From positions 4,909,587 through 4,973,586 of the forward strand of contig CM030934.1 of assembly GCA_018136815.1 (NCBI GenBank): a stretch of 64,000 nucleotides of DNA, read 5' to 3'. The translations under genes and the position numbers were made by a program. This DNA comes from Isochrysis galbana. Lineage: Eukaryota > Haptophyta > Isochrysidales > Isochrysidaceae. The notes under the pieces were generated by a model that worked only from the letters and a program-made list of their open reading frames with translations, had not been told where the DNA came from and made no database searches. The stretch's first letter is position 1. The number at the start of each line of letters is the position of its first letter. This document shows, one piece after another, positions 37,406 through 49,969 of the stretch.

Positions 37406-38179
37406 TTGACGCTTTCGAATATTTTGTCCTAAAAACACACACACACCTGAAGATTAAGGCCACTACCGCTAGCTATAAAGTACCACGCACTGCTCACGGT
37501 ACCATTGAGGTAGTGTTGAGAACGAGGGACGAGAACGGGAACGAGAACGAGAACGAGAGCGACGAACGACGAGCGACAGACGACAGATGGCCAAGGGCCG
37601 CTAGACCGACGAGATGACACCACACTCACGTCAACACTCTCCACACTAACGTATCCTTATCACGGAACGCACAGGAAACCGCTGACAGACCGAACAAGGA
37701 AGAGAACGCCGACAAGAGAGCGACGGGGCGACGGACGATCCGACGGGGCGACAGTTACGCACAGGAATAAACCTTCTAATATTCTTACCGCACTCGCGGC
37801 GAATGGAACCACTACCTACTACACGTAGCTAGCACGTAGCATACTTTCTACACCCACACTCCCCGGGCCCTTCTCCCCCCGCCATAAGGCGGCTCCCCCC
37901 GTGCACTACTAGGGGGATAGGGGTGAAGGGCTTAGATATGGTCCGGTGGCCCGCGCCCCCCCCCGGTGATCTTTCCTCCCCTTCCTCCTGTGTCTCCGAG
38001 TGGGCGGCCGACTCTGTCCCGACTTATCCTGTAAACAGGTGCGGGACTTACCAATTTTCCGGTGAGCGGAGCTCTCGCTCCGCCCCCCCCCTTCTCCGCG
38101 CTCTCTCTCCCCTCTCCTGCGGCACGCGCGATGGCGCGCCTGCGGCAGGCCTGCAGCTGCCCTCTGGCGGCCCCTGGAG

Positions 38180-39582
38180 TGTCGCATTCATCCTAGATGA
38201 TGCGATTTCCAGGCTCTTGTTTCCAGGTCCTTCGCCGTGCGGCCACACGGTGAAGCTCAGGTACTTCTAGGTTGGTAGGGTTCGTCCCTAGCGATCTAGA
38301 ATTCGAGTTCTCGTTTCGTTCCTTCTAGCCTGTCTGTCAAGTCTAGATTCCAGGTTTCCTCCTTTCGGGTAATCTTGACCCAAAGGAGCCAGGTCGCCTG
38401 TCACTCGCCGCGCGCTTGTCTCAAGCTCTCGGGTTACCTTGTGAAGGCTTGTTTAGCTTCTTGCAAGGCTTGTTGTTTCTTGTTGGGTTCCGGTTCTTTC
38501 TTGGGACCTGCTGACTTTCGTTGTTGTCCAGGCCTGTTCTTCGTAGGTTCTGCTTGGCCTGGTTAGGGTTTCGTTGAATCCCCGCGTTCGGCGTTCGTCT
38601 TGGCGTTCGGAAATTTCCTCTCACATTCCCTAGGTCCGCTACCCTTGGCTTGTAGGTCCTTGCTTCTTTCTTCTCGGTCAAGGTGTTTGGCGAGCGAGTC
38701 GGTTGCTCTATCCCCGCTACCCTTGGCTTGTAGGTCCTTGCTTCTTTCTTCTCGGTCAAGGTGTTTGGCGAGCGAGTCGGTTGCTCTATCCGCTCGAGAT
38801 TTGAGGTTTAATTTGCCATCTCCCCTTGGAGATCGGTGTAGGTTCGCTTCTTAGGTGAGGGAATCTTTCCCCTTGATGCAAGCTACATGCAAGCCTTGGC
38901 CCCTTTGGTGTTTCTTCCCCTTGGTTGCTACTCAGGGTTGTTCGTTAGAAGCGTCTAGAAGGTTCACGCTCAACGGCAAGATTTATTCGGTCGTGAAGAC
39001 ATCTCGTTGCGATCTGTATCCAAAGTGATCGCCGTGGTCGCGCGACATGACGCTCCCCTTCGGACTCTCCGCTACGTGGGGAAGTTACAACGGAGACACG
39101 CTCCGGCCGTCGCTGCGGAGTCTCTCTCTCTCTCTCGCTCTCTCTCTCCGTCTCTCGCGACGTGTTTGAGTTATCGGTGATTTGGGGTCGCGGTTGCTTG
39201 ATAATTTGCTTGGTTTGGGTGAATGATTCCGGTGTGTTCGTGAGTCGGTGTATCCTGTTGTTCTCAGGCTCTTTGTCCGTCGTTGTTCGCTGCGTCGCTG
39301 CACTCTAGCAGCCTAGGCTCCCTCCCTGAGGGAAGAGTTCTTTGTAGGTCTAACAATCTCTTAAAACCCAACACACTAGGGCCGCTAGGAGCGCCTCGCC
39401 GCCCCACAGCCCTTCGTTCGCCGTTCGTTCCCCGTCCAGACACCCAAATGGGGTTGCCCGACCCAGTCCAGAATTTCATTCACCCGACTCCCGGTGGGGA
39501 GGAGGGCCAAAGCGCCGCGCTAGCCGCCGGTGCTGCTCGCGACGGAGTGGCTCAGAGCCCTCCGGCTCCGCTCGACTCGACA
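38180..39582. mobile_element. Solo LTR (1,403 bases) with 5-base target duplication
   Basis: An LTR-retroelement fossil inserted in the family-N copy. The insertion starts TGTCG and ends CGACA, and TGGAG flanks it on both sides (38175-38179 and 39583-39587). The uninterrupted sequence at 32.3 kb (CCCCTGGAGGCTC) shows the empty site. No coding region is seen, and no internal pair of long repeats, so a solo LTR is more likely than a whole element. It contains a 78-base tandem duplication. Its first 60 bases resemble, in reverse, a stretch near 51.91-51.97 kb. Confidence 0.75.
38636..38791. repeat. 78-base tandem duplication
   Basis: CCGCTACCCTTGGCTTGTAG and the following 58 bases occur twice in a row (starting 38636 and 38714), identical or nearly so. 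It lies inside the solo LTR. Confidence 0.95.
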
Positions 39583-39950
39583 TGGAGGCTCCTGGAGGCC
39601 AGCTCAGGGGGCAGAGGAGGCTGGGGCTGGGCCCTGGCCTCCCCTGCCTCTCCCTCGCTGGCGCTCCTGGGCCTCTGGGGCCCCCACTCTGCACCTGTCT
39701 GCCTGTCGACCAGGGGGGGAGGGGGGGTTGGAGCGATGGGCTGGCCACGACAGGCCAGGACGCGCGAGGCAGGCGTGCCTGCCAGGGAGAGAGTGGGTCA
39801 GCAGGGCAGTGGCCTCCTGGCAAGCCATCAGGCGTGCCAGGAGGATGAGTAGTTCCTCCCCCATGGCAGGGGAGGAGTGGAGAGAGGGGGGGGCTCGTGC
39901 CCCCCCATGATGCAACCAAGTATAAACTTAGTTGTTACGCACAGGAATAA

Positions 39951-40355
39951 GGAGGGAATCTTTCGAAAACCCTATAAGTGAGTTGATGAAGACCGAAGTA
40001 AAATAGCGCCACGATATAATCCAACGGCCAACACCTGAGGGGGAATCAGGGTCACACACGGGGGCGGTTCCTTGTACCGGCGATACCTGTGAACGCGCGA
40101 CTTAGCCTAAAAACGCGAGGAGCACGCAAGGAGGTCAGCAAGGTGAGGAGCAAGCAGGCGACAAGGGAGGCGACAAAGGAGGCGAGGGCAACAAGGGCGA
40201 ATGGACGAATGTAGGACCCTGCGACGGTGGCTAGTGGCTAGCCTGCAAGGAGGGAACATAGAAACGCAAACAACTTCTAAAACAAAAAGGTCGATCGCGG
40301 ATGCGACACACCAAAATTTGACAAAAAAATTGCAAAACTTACGTCAACCCCAACT
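39951..40355. other. Intergenic, no supported feature
   Basis: About 400 bases between the family-N duplication and repeat R2, with purine-rich AGCAAGGAGG-like motifs near 40115-40200. I see no gene. Confidence 0.5.
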
Positions 40356-41033
40356 TGTGGCCTGTGTTAAAACAAACGACAAACGTAAGCACGTAAACGC
40401 CTTTTGCATGTGACGCACTTCACACTTCACACTTCGTGTCCCCGGGGGGTCTCGGCCCCCACTCTTCGCTTCTTTTCCAACCATCGCCGCGCATTTCCGG
40501 CGTTCGTCTGTCGCGCGAGGTATCGCCCCGCACATATATCGCAAACACGCGTGATACGTGATACCTGCTTATTCCGTATTCCTTATTTCTTATTTTGTAA
40601 TTGTAACGATAAGCAAAACAATTAACAATTAATGTTCTCCTAGCCAACTAGTACAACTAGCCAACCCCATTTGCTAATTGGACGCAAACCGTTTCAGTCC
40701 CAGAATCCCGCCATATGCATGCATATGCCCGACGAGCCAAGGTGCCCCGAGTGATACCGGGGGGAGGGTGCACTGCCCCATGGCATGCCTCCCTCCCCAT
40801 TGCCCTCGGACCTATCTATATGTATGGGTCTGCCCAATTCGTCAAGGAACGAAGGGGGGAAGGGGAAGGGGAGGAGTAAAGGGGACGGGGGCGATGTCGG
40901 ATAGAAGATATAGAAGGTGTAAGTAAGGAGCCGGCCGATAGTAGGTGTCGTAGCCCTGAATCTTCAGATGTGTTTTTCCCCCTTCCTCAGGCCTCAGAGA
41001 GGGAGGGAGGGGGGGGAAGAGGGAGAGGGAGAG
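40356..41033. repeat. Dispersed repeat R2, copy 2
   Basis: Matches copy 1 at 36754-37222, with an extra segment near 40400-40560 not present in copy 1. The last bases run into a G-rich tract, then new sequence bordering the Ty3-type fossil. About 500 bases (41034-41530) between here and that element hold no supported gene; they could include a long terminal repeat, but no partner is visible. Confidence 0.85.
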
Positions 41034-44000
41034 GATGTCAGAGCAAGGCTCATCTCACTCTTGGTGATGGCCTGCGAGGGCGCGCCGGCAGCTAGCGCGG
41101 AATGCGGTTCTTGCGGGGAGCTCATGGAGCTTTCCTCGGGGGTGACTACGGGCATGGTGATCGACGCACGACGCACGACGCACGGAGGGCGCGGAAGTGT
41201 GGAAGGAGGCTTGTGGGAGGTGGTGGCAGGCGACTGGGGGTGGCTCAGGCGCGTGCTTGGCTTGTATTGACTCGTTGACTCGTGGTATAGACTCGGGAAC
41301 TCGGGGGGACTCGCTTGGGAACACGGTGGGACTCGACGAAGTTGCTACAAAAACACTCACAAGAAACCCAAACCCCAACGACCTTGGGCTCAGAAAACTA
41401 ATGTAAACACTCCGGAATCATACGATAAACAAACCCTCCCCGTGCGACGAATGCTGAGGTCGCGATCGCTCGTCATGCGCGAAGAAATACGGAAAGAGAG
41501 CGCAAAACTACGCAAACGAAGGGTTCGAACTATCGTTAAAGTGAAACTCGTCCGCTGAAGCCAACGCGGAGGGTCGAGGAGAGATCCAAAATCGCGCCGG
41601 GGGAAGAAGGCGATGTGCGGAGAGACCTTCTAGACAAGCAACGAGCAAGCGCTTGACGTAATTCGTCGGCATGAGGCACGCCCACATCGAGATACGAGGA
41701 GGTAATCGACTCCGAAGATTCCGATGCTTGACGAGCGAGCCTATCGCTTGCTTGTTGGCGGCGAGCGGTGAGGGTGGATGAAGTAACCGCGGCGGCGACT
41801 ATGTCGTGAATTTCAGAAGAATCGAAAGAATGGGCGTCACTCTCCTCGAGATGGAGAGGATCGTGATCAGGCTCGAGAGCAACTAAGCGGGATAAGCCGT
41901 CGGCGTCCCAGTGAGTGACTCCAGGTTTGTGCACGACGTCGAATCTATATTCGGCTAGCTTTAGGACCCATCGCATGAGGCGCGAGGCTGGACCACCGGT
42001 GACTTGATCTTTCATCGTGTGAAGCCAGCGCAAAGCTGAATGGTCTACGACGAGGGTGAAGTGGCGACCCCAAAGATAAGGCCTCCAATTTCGGATCGAT
42101 TCTAGCGCTGCTAGAAGTTCGATTTCAGTGACTGTCCAATGGCGCTCAGCCGGACTCAAGCTACGACCGTAGTATGCAACGACGCGCTCTCTCCCTTCGT
42201 CGTCTTTTTGGGCGAGGACGCCGGCGATGCCGAGCTTGCTAGCACCGTCGGTTTTAACGAGGAAAGGACGGTCGTCTCGAGGAGGTGCAAGTACGGGTTC
42301 TTCACAGATAGCTTGCTTGAGATCTTCGATAGCCTGTCGACAGGCTTCTGTTTGCGACTCGACCGGGACGTCGCACCCTTTCCGCGTGAGAGCGGTTAAC
42401 GGCGCCGCACGGATCGCAAAACGACGGATGAAACGGCGGTAGTAGGAGCACAATCCAAGGAACGAACGGACGGCTTCGATCGAGTTGATTTGGGTTGGGT
42501 CGATTTTCGAGACAGCTTCCACTTTCTTGGGATCCATCCGAAGACCTTCACGCGAAACAACGTGGCCGAGATATTCAGCAGAGGTGGCAAAGAAAACGCA
42601 TTTCGACATCTTGCAAGTGAGGCCCGCCCAGATGAGACGTTCCAAGACAAGATCAAGACGGTGTAACATTTGTTGGAATGACGACTCTTCCCTGGCCTGC
42701 AGCGAGTCACCTACACCTGTCGACCAGGCGCCGACATCATCCAAGTATGGCATACAAATCTCCCATGCCAGCCCACCGAGAACGGCGTCCATGAGGCGGC
42801 ACATATACGAGGGACCGGATTGAACACCGAAAGGCAAGTAATTGAACTCGTACTTGCCGCGATGAGTAGTGAACGCGGTGATATGTTTATCGGATTCTTT
42901 GATCGGTATACCCCAGAAACCAGATGCCAGGTCCAGGGTGCAAAGGAATAGAGAATCGAGGTTGCCTTGACCGGACGACAATCGGTCGATGGCTTCTACC
43001 GTGAGGGGAAGAGGGCTGTCTTCTAGACGAAGCTTGGAGTTGACGTCGCGATAGTCTACGCAGAAACGTACGGAGCCATCCTTCTTAGTGACTAACACGA
43101 CTCGAGAGGCCCACGACGAATTTGATTTCCTAATGATGCCCGCGGACTCCATCTTGCAAACTTCGTCCTCTATGATCTTCTCACCCTCTCGTCCAACTCT
43201 AGACGGTGCGTGACGGCGAGCTTCGGCTCCGGGGTTGAGCGGTAGCTCTACCTCCATCACGTGAGTGTGATTCGGGTTAGTCGGGTCAATTGCGAAAGCA
43301 GCGATACGTCGGGCCAGTAGACGACGAACTTGTTCACGTTGGGGCATCGAGAGACGGCCCTCGGGGTCGATCTTGGCTGCCTCGAGGAGCTTGCGTTGGT
43401 CCTCGTTGAGCGACTCAATCACATCCGGCGAGTTATTATCACCGACGCGGTGATAAGTTCCAGCGTGAATCTTGAATCGAACCTGTAGCGAAGCTACAGG
43501 ATGGAACGACGGAAGGTGTAGTGGTTTGGGGTCAGTATTGGCCACCGTAACCGCGATGGTGTGGTCGGATTTCGGCCTCTCTACTTGAGGGATGACGAGC
43601 GGAGAGCTGTCAATAGTCTCGCGTGTAGGGAGTCGGTCCACGAGCATGGCGCAGTCTTCGTGTTCTCGAAGAGCTAGCGGAATTCGGACGTGAAACGTCG
43701 CCCGATGATAGGCCGGGATCGTGATAGGTTCATGGGTATATAGGAGGTACTCGGAGCCACAAGACGCCGGCGCTTTGGCGGCAAACTCATCGGCCGTGTT
43801 GAAGAGCGGCTCGGAGACTAGCTGGTTGTCGTTTTCGGCGGCTTGCGGCCCTCGGAAGAAGTCAGTCGTGATTGGGTTCGCGGAGGTCGGACAGACCTGT
43901 GCACAAGTCATGCTGACAGGGACCACCGCTATCGGTGACGTCGAGACGCGAAAGATCGGCGGAGCGTCGGGGCTTGGACTGCCGTCAACCTCAAGAGAAG

Positions 44001-45339
44001 CCACCGTGGATGGAGCACCGAGTGAGATAGAGCCTTCCGCGCTGTCGGAGGCGAGCTGAATCGAAGCGGCGTGCGTAGCTAAGAAGTCGTTCCCGAGCAG
44101 CAGCATCGGGTTGCCTTCAATCACCATGAACGTATGACGAAAGAGAAATCCACCGACGGAGAAAACGATTCGAGCCTTGCCTCGCGCGATAAGAGGTAGG
44201 CCGTCTGGGCCATGGAGCGGTGTCACTACGGCTTGCGGCAGCCGCTCGACGCATGCGTCGTTGGGTAGGCTGGACAAGAGGGAAGTGGTCACGACCGACG
44301 GGCCAGCTCCGGTGTCAGCGAGGGTGCTGTTGACCGTGAGAGCGGAGTCGGCTAAGATAACTCCTTCTTTGCCGGTAGCCTCGCCGGAGCGGCAGACCAT
44401 CAGGTCTCGAACATATAGGCAATGCCTTGGGTAGGCAGATGGTAGGGTATCCACGACGCTCTCCGGTCGGTGCGTGGTCACGTGTGCGATGGTGTCGGAC
44501 GGGGACGGGGTTGGTCGACAGCGTGGTTGCTCGGGTGAATTCGTCGTCAAAGTAGTCGTCGTCTCTTCGGGTACTCCGACTGCCGCTATCGTGGCAGAGG
44601 GCCTAGAGGCGTCGTCCTCGTTGGTAGCGGTACAGGGTGATAGCTTGGGACTAGTGTAGCCCAGGCCTCTCTTGTCGGTGGGGTGCCTCGGGTGGTCGGA
44701 CATCTTTTCCCAATCTTTCTCGAGACGGGCTTGGGCTTCTGTCTTGGGTCTTCGAACTAATGAGGCTAGCTCTTCGGCGCGGATGCCTTTGGCTTCCACG
44801 AACTCGATCGGCGCTCGGACGGCAGCGGCGAGGTCGGATTCCTCGTCGGCGCTTCGTCCGGCTAGAGCTTGCGCTCTTATTTCGTCAGCGGTTTCGAGCG
44901 TGACGTTGGACCATTTCTGGTCCCCGTTCACTCCGAATGATTGCCATTGTTGGCGCCGCTTCCGGAGAGTCGTCGGCGTCGTCGGACGCGGCGAGCTCGC
45001 GCGTGCCGGAGGCGGGGCGGTCCATGGAGAGAATGGGTCGTGGAGAGTAGACTCGGAGGCGTGGAGTGGCGTGTCGTTGTCGTGGTTATCGTGGGTTTCT
45101 TTTTGGTCTTCGTGGTTGTCTGACTCGGGAGTAGCTGGACGGGAAACAACGGGGTCGGAAGAAACTTCACTAGTTTCCCTCCCCCTCTCATAACGATGAA
45201 GAGCCGACCACGGCTCGTAGGCGGTAGCCTCGGTCGAGCTAAGTGAAGGCCGGTCCAATAGGCTGCACCGCGCGCAAGCGAGTAGCTCTAACGCGGACAA
45301 TTTCTTCGTCGACGTCTGGTCTCGCTGTTGACTCAAATG

Positions 45340-45940
45340 TCGAAGAAGAACAGGCATCCAATGGATCGCCATCGCTCCAGCTACACCGACGTAGGTGCGG
45401 CTGCGAAGAGCGCCACGGTGCGGTGAAGGAGAGAGGTTAGCCATGGCCGACTCACGGCCATCCACGACGCAAGTTGGCTGGAGGGGCGGCAGCCCTTTGG
45501 TGAGGTACAACCCGGTGGCTTTCTGGTGTCCAGTGCCGTGCTCCCAGGGTTGGACGAATTGGGTCGGGGTCAACCCCCCGACTAAACGGCGAGCTTCCGC
45601 ATGCATCCGAGGGTTCTCAACCGCTACAAACGGAGCAGTGGCGGAGGCCATTGACTTGAAGACGCGGGCGGCCGACTCAAGAGCGGCACGACGTCCGGGT
45701 TCTTGGGAGAGCCATTGACTGCTGACGGCGGAGAGGTACGTGCAGGGCGGGTGGGCGATGACTAGGTCCCAACCTAGGTTTTGGACATGAAGCGCGTCGC
45801 CTTGGAAGTGGGGCACGTAATCGATCTCGGAAGGATACAAATCGCACGTAGCTACATCAGCACCGGCGAGTAGGAACATGGAGGAGACGACGCCGCTCGT
45901 CTCGCCAACGACGAGAACGCGTGGTGCGTGACAGCCAGAC
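45340..45940 (-). other. Cytosine-5 DNA methyltransferase-like domain inside the Ty3-type pol frame
   Basis: About residues 570-775 of the pol frame. The order of motifs fits a short phage/prophage-type C5 methyltransferase: a nucleotide-binding-like start (RVLVVGETSGVVSSMFLLAG), an acidic strand end (ATCDLYPS), GDALH, the WDLVIAHPPCTYLS segment with the Pro-Cys pair of motif IV, FVAVENPRMH (the ENP of motif VI), then QPWEHGTGHQKATGLYLTKG and RSRTYVGVAGAMAIHW near the end. Methyltransferases captured by retroelements are known from a few algae and dinoflagellates. Whether this one was ever active cannot be told. Confidence 0.6.
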
Positions 45941-48231
45941 GTCAGCCCGTCTTGGACTCGTTGATTCATCTTCGTGAGCTCAGCGCAAAGCTCATCGAAG
46001 TGCTTGGGTAGCGCGGCGGCAGGCGAGGCTAGGGTGCCATTGCGAGGCCGGCGAAGCTCTTGGGCTGCCTCCGTGAGGTGCCGAGGTAATACCACCGCAG
46101 AGCCGCTCGCTCGTGCACGAAGAGAGGCGAGAGCGTGGAGAGCGGGTGACGGGGTATCATCACGGGTGCCGACATCGGAGTTGTTTTGAGAGGAATCGAA
46201 GGACTGGATCGCGGACGCATTGATCGCTGCCACGCGCATGATGGCGGTGGTAGTGGTATCGAGAGGCAGGCAGTGCTTGGGGGCTGCAACCGGTGGCCGC
46301 GGGGACGTAGGACGAATGAAAGAAGACTCGGATATCGACGACGTGGAGACGGGCTCGGAGGACGGGATCGACGAACAAACTCGGAGAGGTGGGGTGTCGG
46401 ATTGCGGCGACGGACGCCGCGGCCGCGACACCACCGGTGAGAGGCGTAAAGGGCATGGCTTAGAGACTCGGTTGGGTTGGCTCAATGGGCGTAGAAGCTC
46501 GGTTTGGGAGGCGGCCGTTCCTCGACGTGCAAGGGAGTTGTGGTCACTCTCCATGGTCACATCAGAAGAGGAATCGGGCCCGGCATCGACTTCGTTGCAA
46601 TCTGTCGCCGGCGGGGTCGGCGCCGACGAAAGAAGGGACGTGGCTGTCGTAGAAGCCGGCCGCGGGGAAGGCTGAGGCCAGGGTGGTGGCTCTGCGGCAG
46701 CGGCTGGCGTGGGTGGTGACCGAAGAGGTTCTCCAATGCGAAGCATTCTTCGGAGGACTTGGCTCGGGCTAGCGGGTGGATGGACCGCTGAAATTACGGT
46801 GGATTCAGACTCGAATTCGGAAGACTCGGCAACTTGAGAAGGGCTAGGAGACGGCTGTGCCAGCTCCTCCATGACTCTCGGTTGATGGGGTGGCGTGGGA
46901 ACGCCGGTGGTCGACCGCGGACTCCGCGGTGACGTTAAATTGTACTCGGACTCGGACTCGTCGTTTCTGTCGTGCTGGACACTGAAAACAGGGCTCACTT
47001 TCGAAATGGGAACGGACGGTGCCAGCCCAAAGGTGAAGCCCCCTGGCGTCGCAACCGTCGGTGAGGACGAAGCTGAAGCTTGTGATGACAATAGGGGCAC
47101 GGTGGCCAGCACCGGTTGGCTCGGTGCGGCCGAAATCTCGGACTCGGTGACGGGCTTGATTACGCGGGCTCGGGATGCACTGTCTTGTGCGATTGGACTC
47201 GGACTCGGAACGGAAACGGAAGGGATCGGCTCGGCGGCGTGCAGCTTGCTGGAGTGGCAGGCCGGCTGCGGCGAGACTCGGAACGGTGGCTCGGACAAGG
47301 ACACAGTGGCTGTCGTCGAGGGCTTCGGCGTCAGCTTGTGTTTGGACTCGATACGCGGTGGCTCGTGAAACGGGGCTCGGTTGTGGTTGGGATTCTGGAC
47401 GTGACCGGAGATTCCAAATGACTCAGACTCGGGGCGCGGAGGACCGAAGGTGAACACTCCCGCGGAAGGAGTGGTCGTCGGAGGCTCAGTGGGTGGCTGG
47501 AGCTCCGTTAATCCTGCGGCCGACCGCGTGGTAGGACTCGGTGACGTTGTAAACTCGGACTCGGACTCGGACTCGGATGGCTCAGAACGGGGTTTGCTCA
47601 AAACAGGCTTGGACTCGGACTCGAAAGAAAGTGGGGAAGTACCGGAGAACTGCGCCTCCATCGTCGTAGCGATGGAGACTGGTGATACCGGTGATGACTG
47701 GACTGGGCTCAGACTCGTAGATGGGCTCGCGGTGGCGTAAGACGAAGAGGGTAATTCTGAACGTGACTTGGACTCGGACTCGTACTCGGGAGACGTTTTG
47801 TGGCTCGGGCATGCGAAATTTGATTTGAAGGATTGAAGGTTGGATTGGGCCTGCGGCGGCTGGATTTTCGCAGACCGTGAGGTCTTGGACTGGGGATGCT
47901 TGGGGAGTGGCGGGGGGTAGCGGTTGAGCGGCTTGAGTTGATAGAGAGGCGGTGACGGTTGACTTGGTTTTGAGGACTCGTGCGTGATATCGAGAATCAG
48001 GATGGAATCATCGGCATTGGGAGAAATAGGGGCAATCGGCGAGGGGGCAGGAGAAAGAGGGGGATGGAGGTGGTAGGGCTTGTCTGGAACTTGGGGAATC
48101 TTGGGGTACCGGTTGGAGGCCGTAGAAGTACTCGGCCGTAGCGTAATACGATCTTTTGGTGGGTGGCGTTCAGGCCCACTACCCTGGACTGGTAGCGGGG
48201 TAACAGCGCGGACGTGGGCCCCGCCGGCGAC

Positions 48232-49743
48232 CTAATGGGCCGGACGGAGAACGACCATCGTGCGGAGGCGGCGGTGGACTTCTGGGTCGTTACCACACTC
48301 GCCACTGCCGCCTTCACAGAGAAAACGAATGTACGGTTGGCAAACGACGGGGTTATGAGCTCCGTCGCCCGTGCCATACTTCCACAGGTCTGCCTCGGGC
48401 GTACCAGATGGGGCCCGGGGACGAAAGGCGCAGTACGCGCAGCCGTTGGCGTCGGTCCACTCCTTGACGTCGCGGTCTAGGTCGTCGGGACGCGGCGCCG
48501 TCATGGTGGCATCGGAGGGACGGCAGCGCGTGAGCGCAGCGCGAAGGGCCGGGTGACCAGCGTAACGAGAAATTTGCCAGAAGCGGGCTCGAGCTCGAGA
48601 CCAGCTACCTGGATCCCATTCCGAGAGGCCCGAATCGGCCGGAAGCCCAAGGCCGTTCGGAGGGGGATCACATTGGCGACGAGAAGACGTGCTTTTGCCG
48701 AGAGGACGGTCAAGAAGTGCGTCCGGTAACGGAGACGATGCGGAGTAATTCGTAGGCGGAGGCGGAGCCCGACGATTGTCAGCGCCAGTCGCCTTGCGGT
48801 TCGAGTTGTTGTTTTGCGATTTTAATGCCTCGGTCACCGCCGCTTGGACGGCGGCGACCATCGAAGCCGTAGTGTCCGCGGGGTTGGAGGCAGCCTTAGC
48901 AACCTTGGCGGTTTTGGTGGATTTGGAAGTAGTCGCCGGCGGCGTCACGGCGGCGACCGTGACCGACGTTTGTTGTTGGCCAGCACGGGACTGTTCGTAC
49001 GGGCTCAAGTAGCGTTGGCAGAGGTTGACGCACGAAAGGGCCGAACGAGGAAGCTCGTGGTTCTCGACGCGGAAGCGAGTCTTTGCAAGATACTCGCCGA
49101 ACTTGGTCGCGTTATCCACGCCGCGAGCCGCGTCGACCTTGTCGTTCCGAATGATGGACTCGAATCGTTGATTGATATCGTGCGACATGTTCGGGTGGTC
49201 CCAGACTGTCGTGGCATCCACCTTCGCGTCACCCATCTTGCGGACGTACGCGCGCACCAAATTCTTGGATAACTCTAAGAGATCGGAGCCGGCCTCACGA
49301 GCTACGAGCCGGTCCCACTCCATGGAGGCGGAGTCTTTGGCGAAGCCAGGCACGTTGGCCGCGAAAGTGGCGTCGCACTTGCGGAGAAGCACGTCGCAGG
49401 CCAGCGCGGGGTTGAGAGAGAGGACCGGGTCTTCGGCGAGATCGAGGAGGAAGGCGTAAATCCTTTGGTTGCCGGTGGTGCACAAGTTGGCGGCCGCTAG
49501 TAAGGATGTGAAGATTTCGCGGTGGTCGCAGCCGAGCGAGAGGGCGCGCTCGAGCGGCTTGATGAAGGACAGACGAAAATCGTTCCAAGAGGTGGCCGCT
49601 GTCTGGACGTTGTCCGAGGCCAGGCCCTTGGGGAACTTGATCTCGGAAAGCTCTTTGCCCATTCGGACTTGGTGATGGAGGGTGCGGTCGAGGAAGAAGC
49701 GGCTCCGAGCCCACTTGGTCACGTGCTCCTTCTCGAAAAACAC
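48232..49743 (-). other. Gag-type frame of the Ty3-type fossil
   Basis: A 500-codon minus-strand frame, helical in its first 280 residues (capsid-like: FRLSFIKPLERALSLGC; LAEDPVLSLNPALACDVLL). An Ala/Thr/Pro-rich linker and a C-terminal Cys/His-containing segment (CAYCAFRP, then CQPYIRFLCEG) follow. It precedes the pol frame in the same direction with about 570 bases between them. It is assigned as gag by position and composition rather than by a clear sequence match. Confidence 0.6.
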
Positions 49744-49969
49744 GCGGTAGTGCCAAACATTGCCGGCCCGAGAGAGGCCGCCGTTGAGAATGGCGTGGAT
49801 GAGCTCGAAATCGTCGGACTTCCTGTAGAGAGAGGCTACCTCGTAGGCGGCATCCTCAAACAGTTGGTCCCACGAGGCTAGGATGACCTCTCGCTCAGAA
49901 ACATCACCGGCGAGGCTTGGATCGACGGGATGGCGCCGAGCCGCCGGATTTGGAAGCGAGCGGAGGCTT

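Larger units (their letters stand above)
37771..39933 (-). mobile_element. Full-length family-N element with 17-base target duplication, interrupted by a solo LTR
   Basis: Exact duplications GTTACGCACAGGAATAA flank it (37754-37770 and 39934-39950). On the minus strand it starts AACTAAGTTTATACTTGGTT, then the CATGGGGGGGCACGAG block. It carries the nested inverted repeat at 38016-38047 and ends GCGGTAAGAATATTAGAAGG. After leaving out the 1,403-base LTR insertion and its 5-base duplication the element is about 755 bases. Its first 20 or so bases match the LINE start and its last 30 match the LINE end, so it is very likely mobilised by the LINE machinery. It encodes no protein I can support. Confidence 0.88.
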
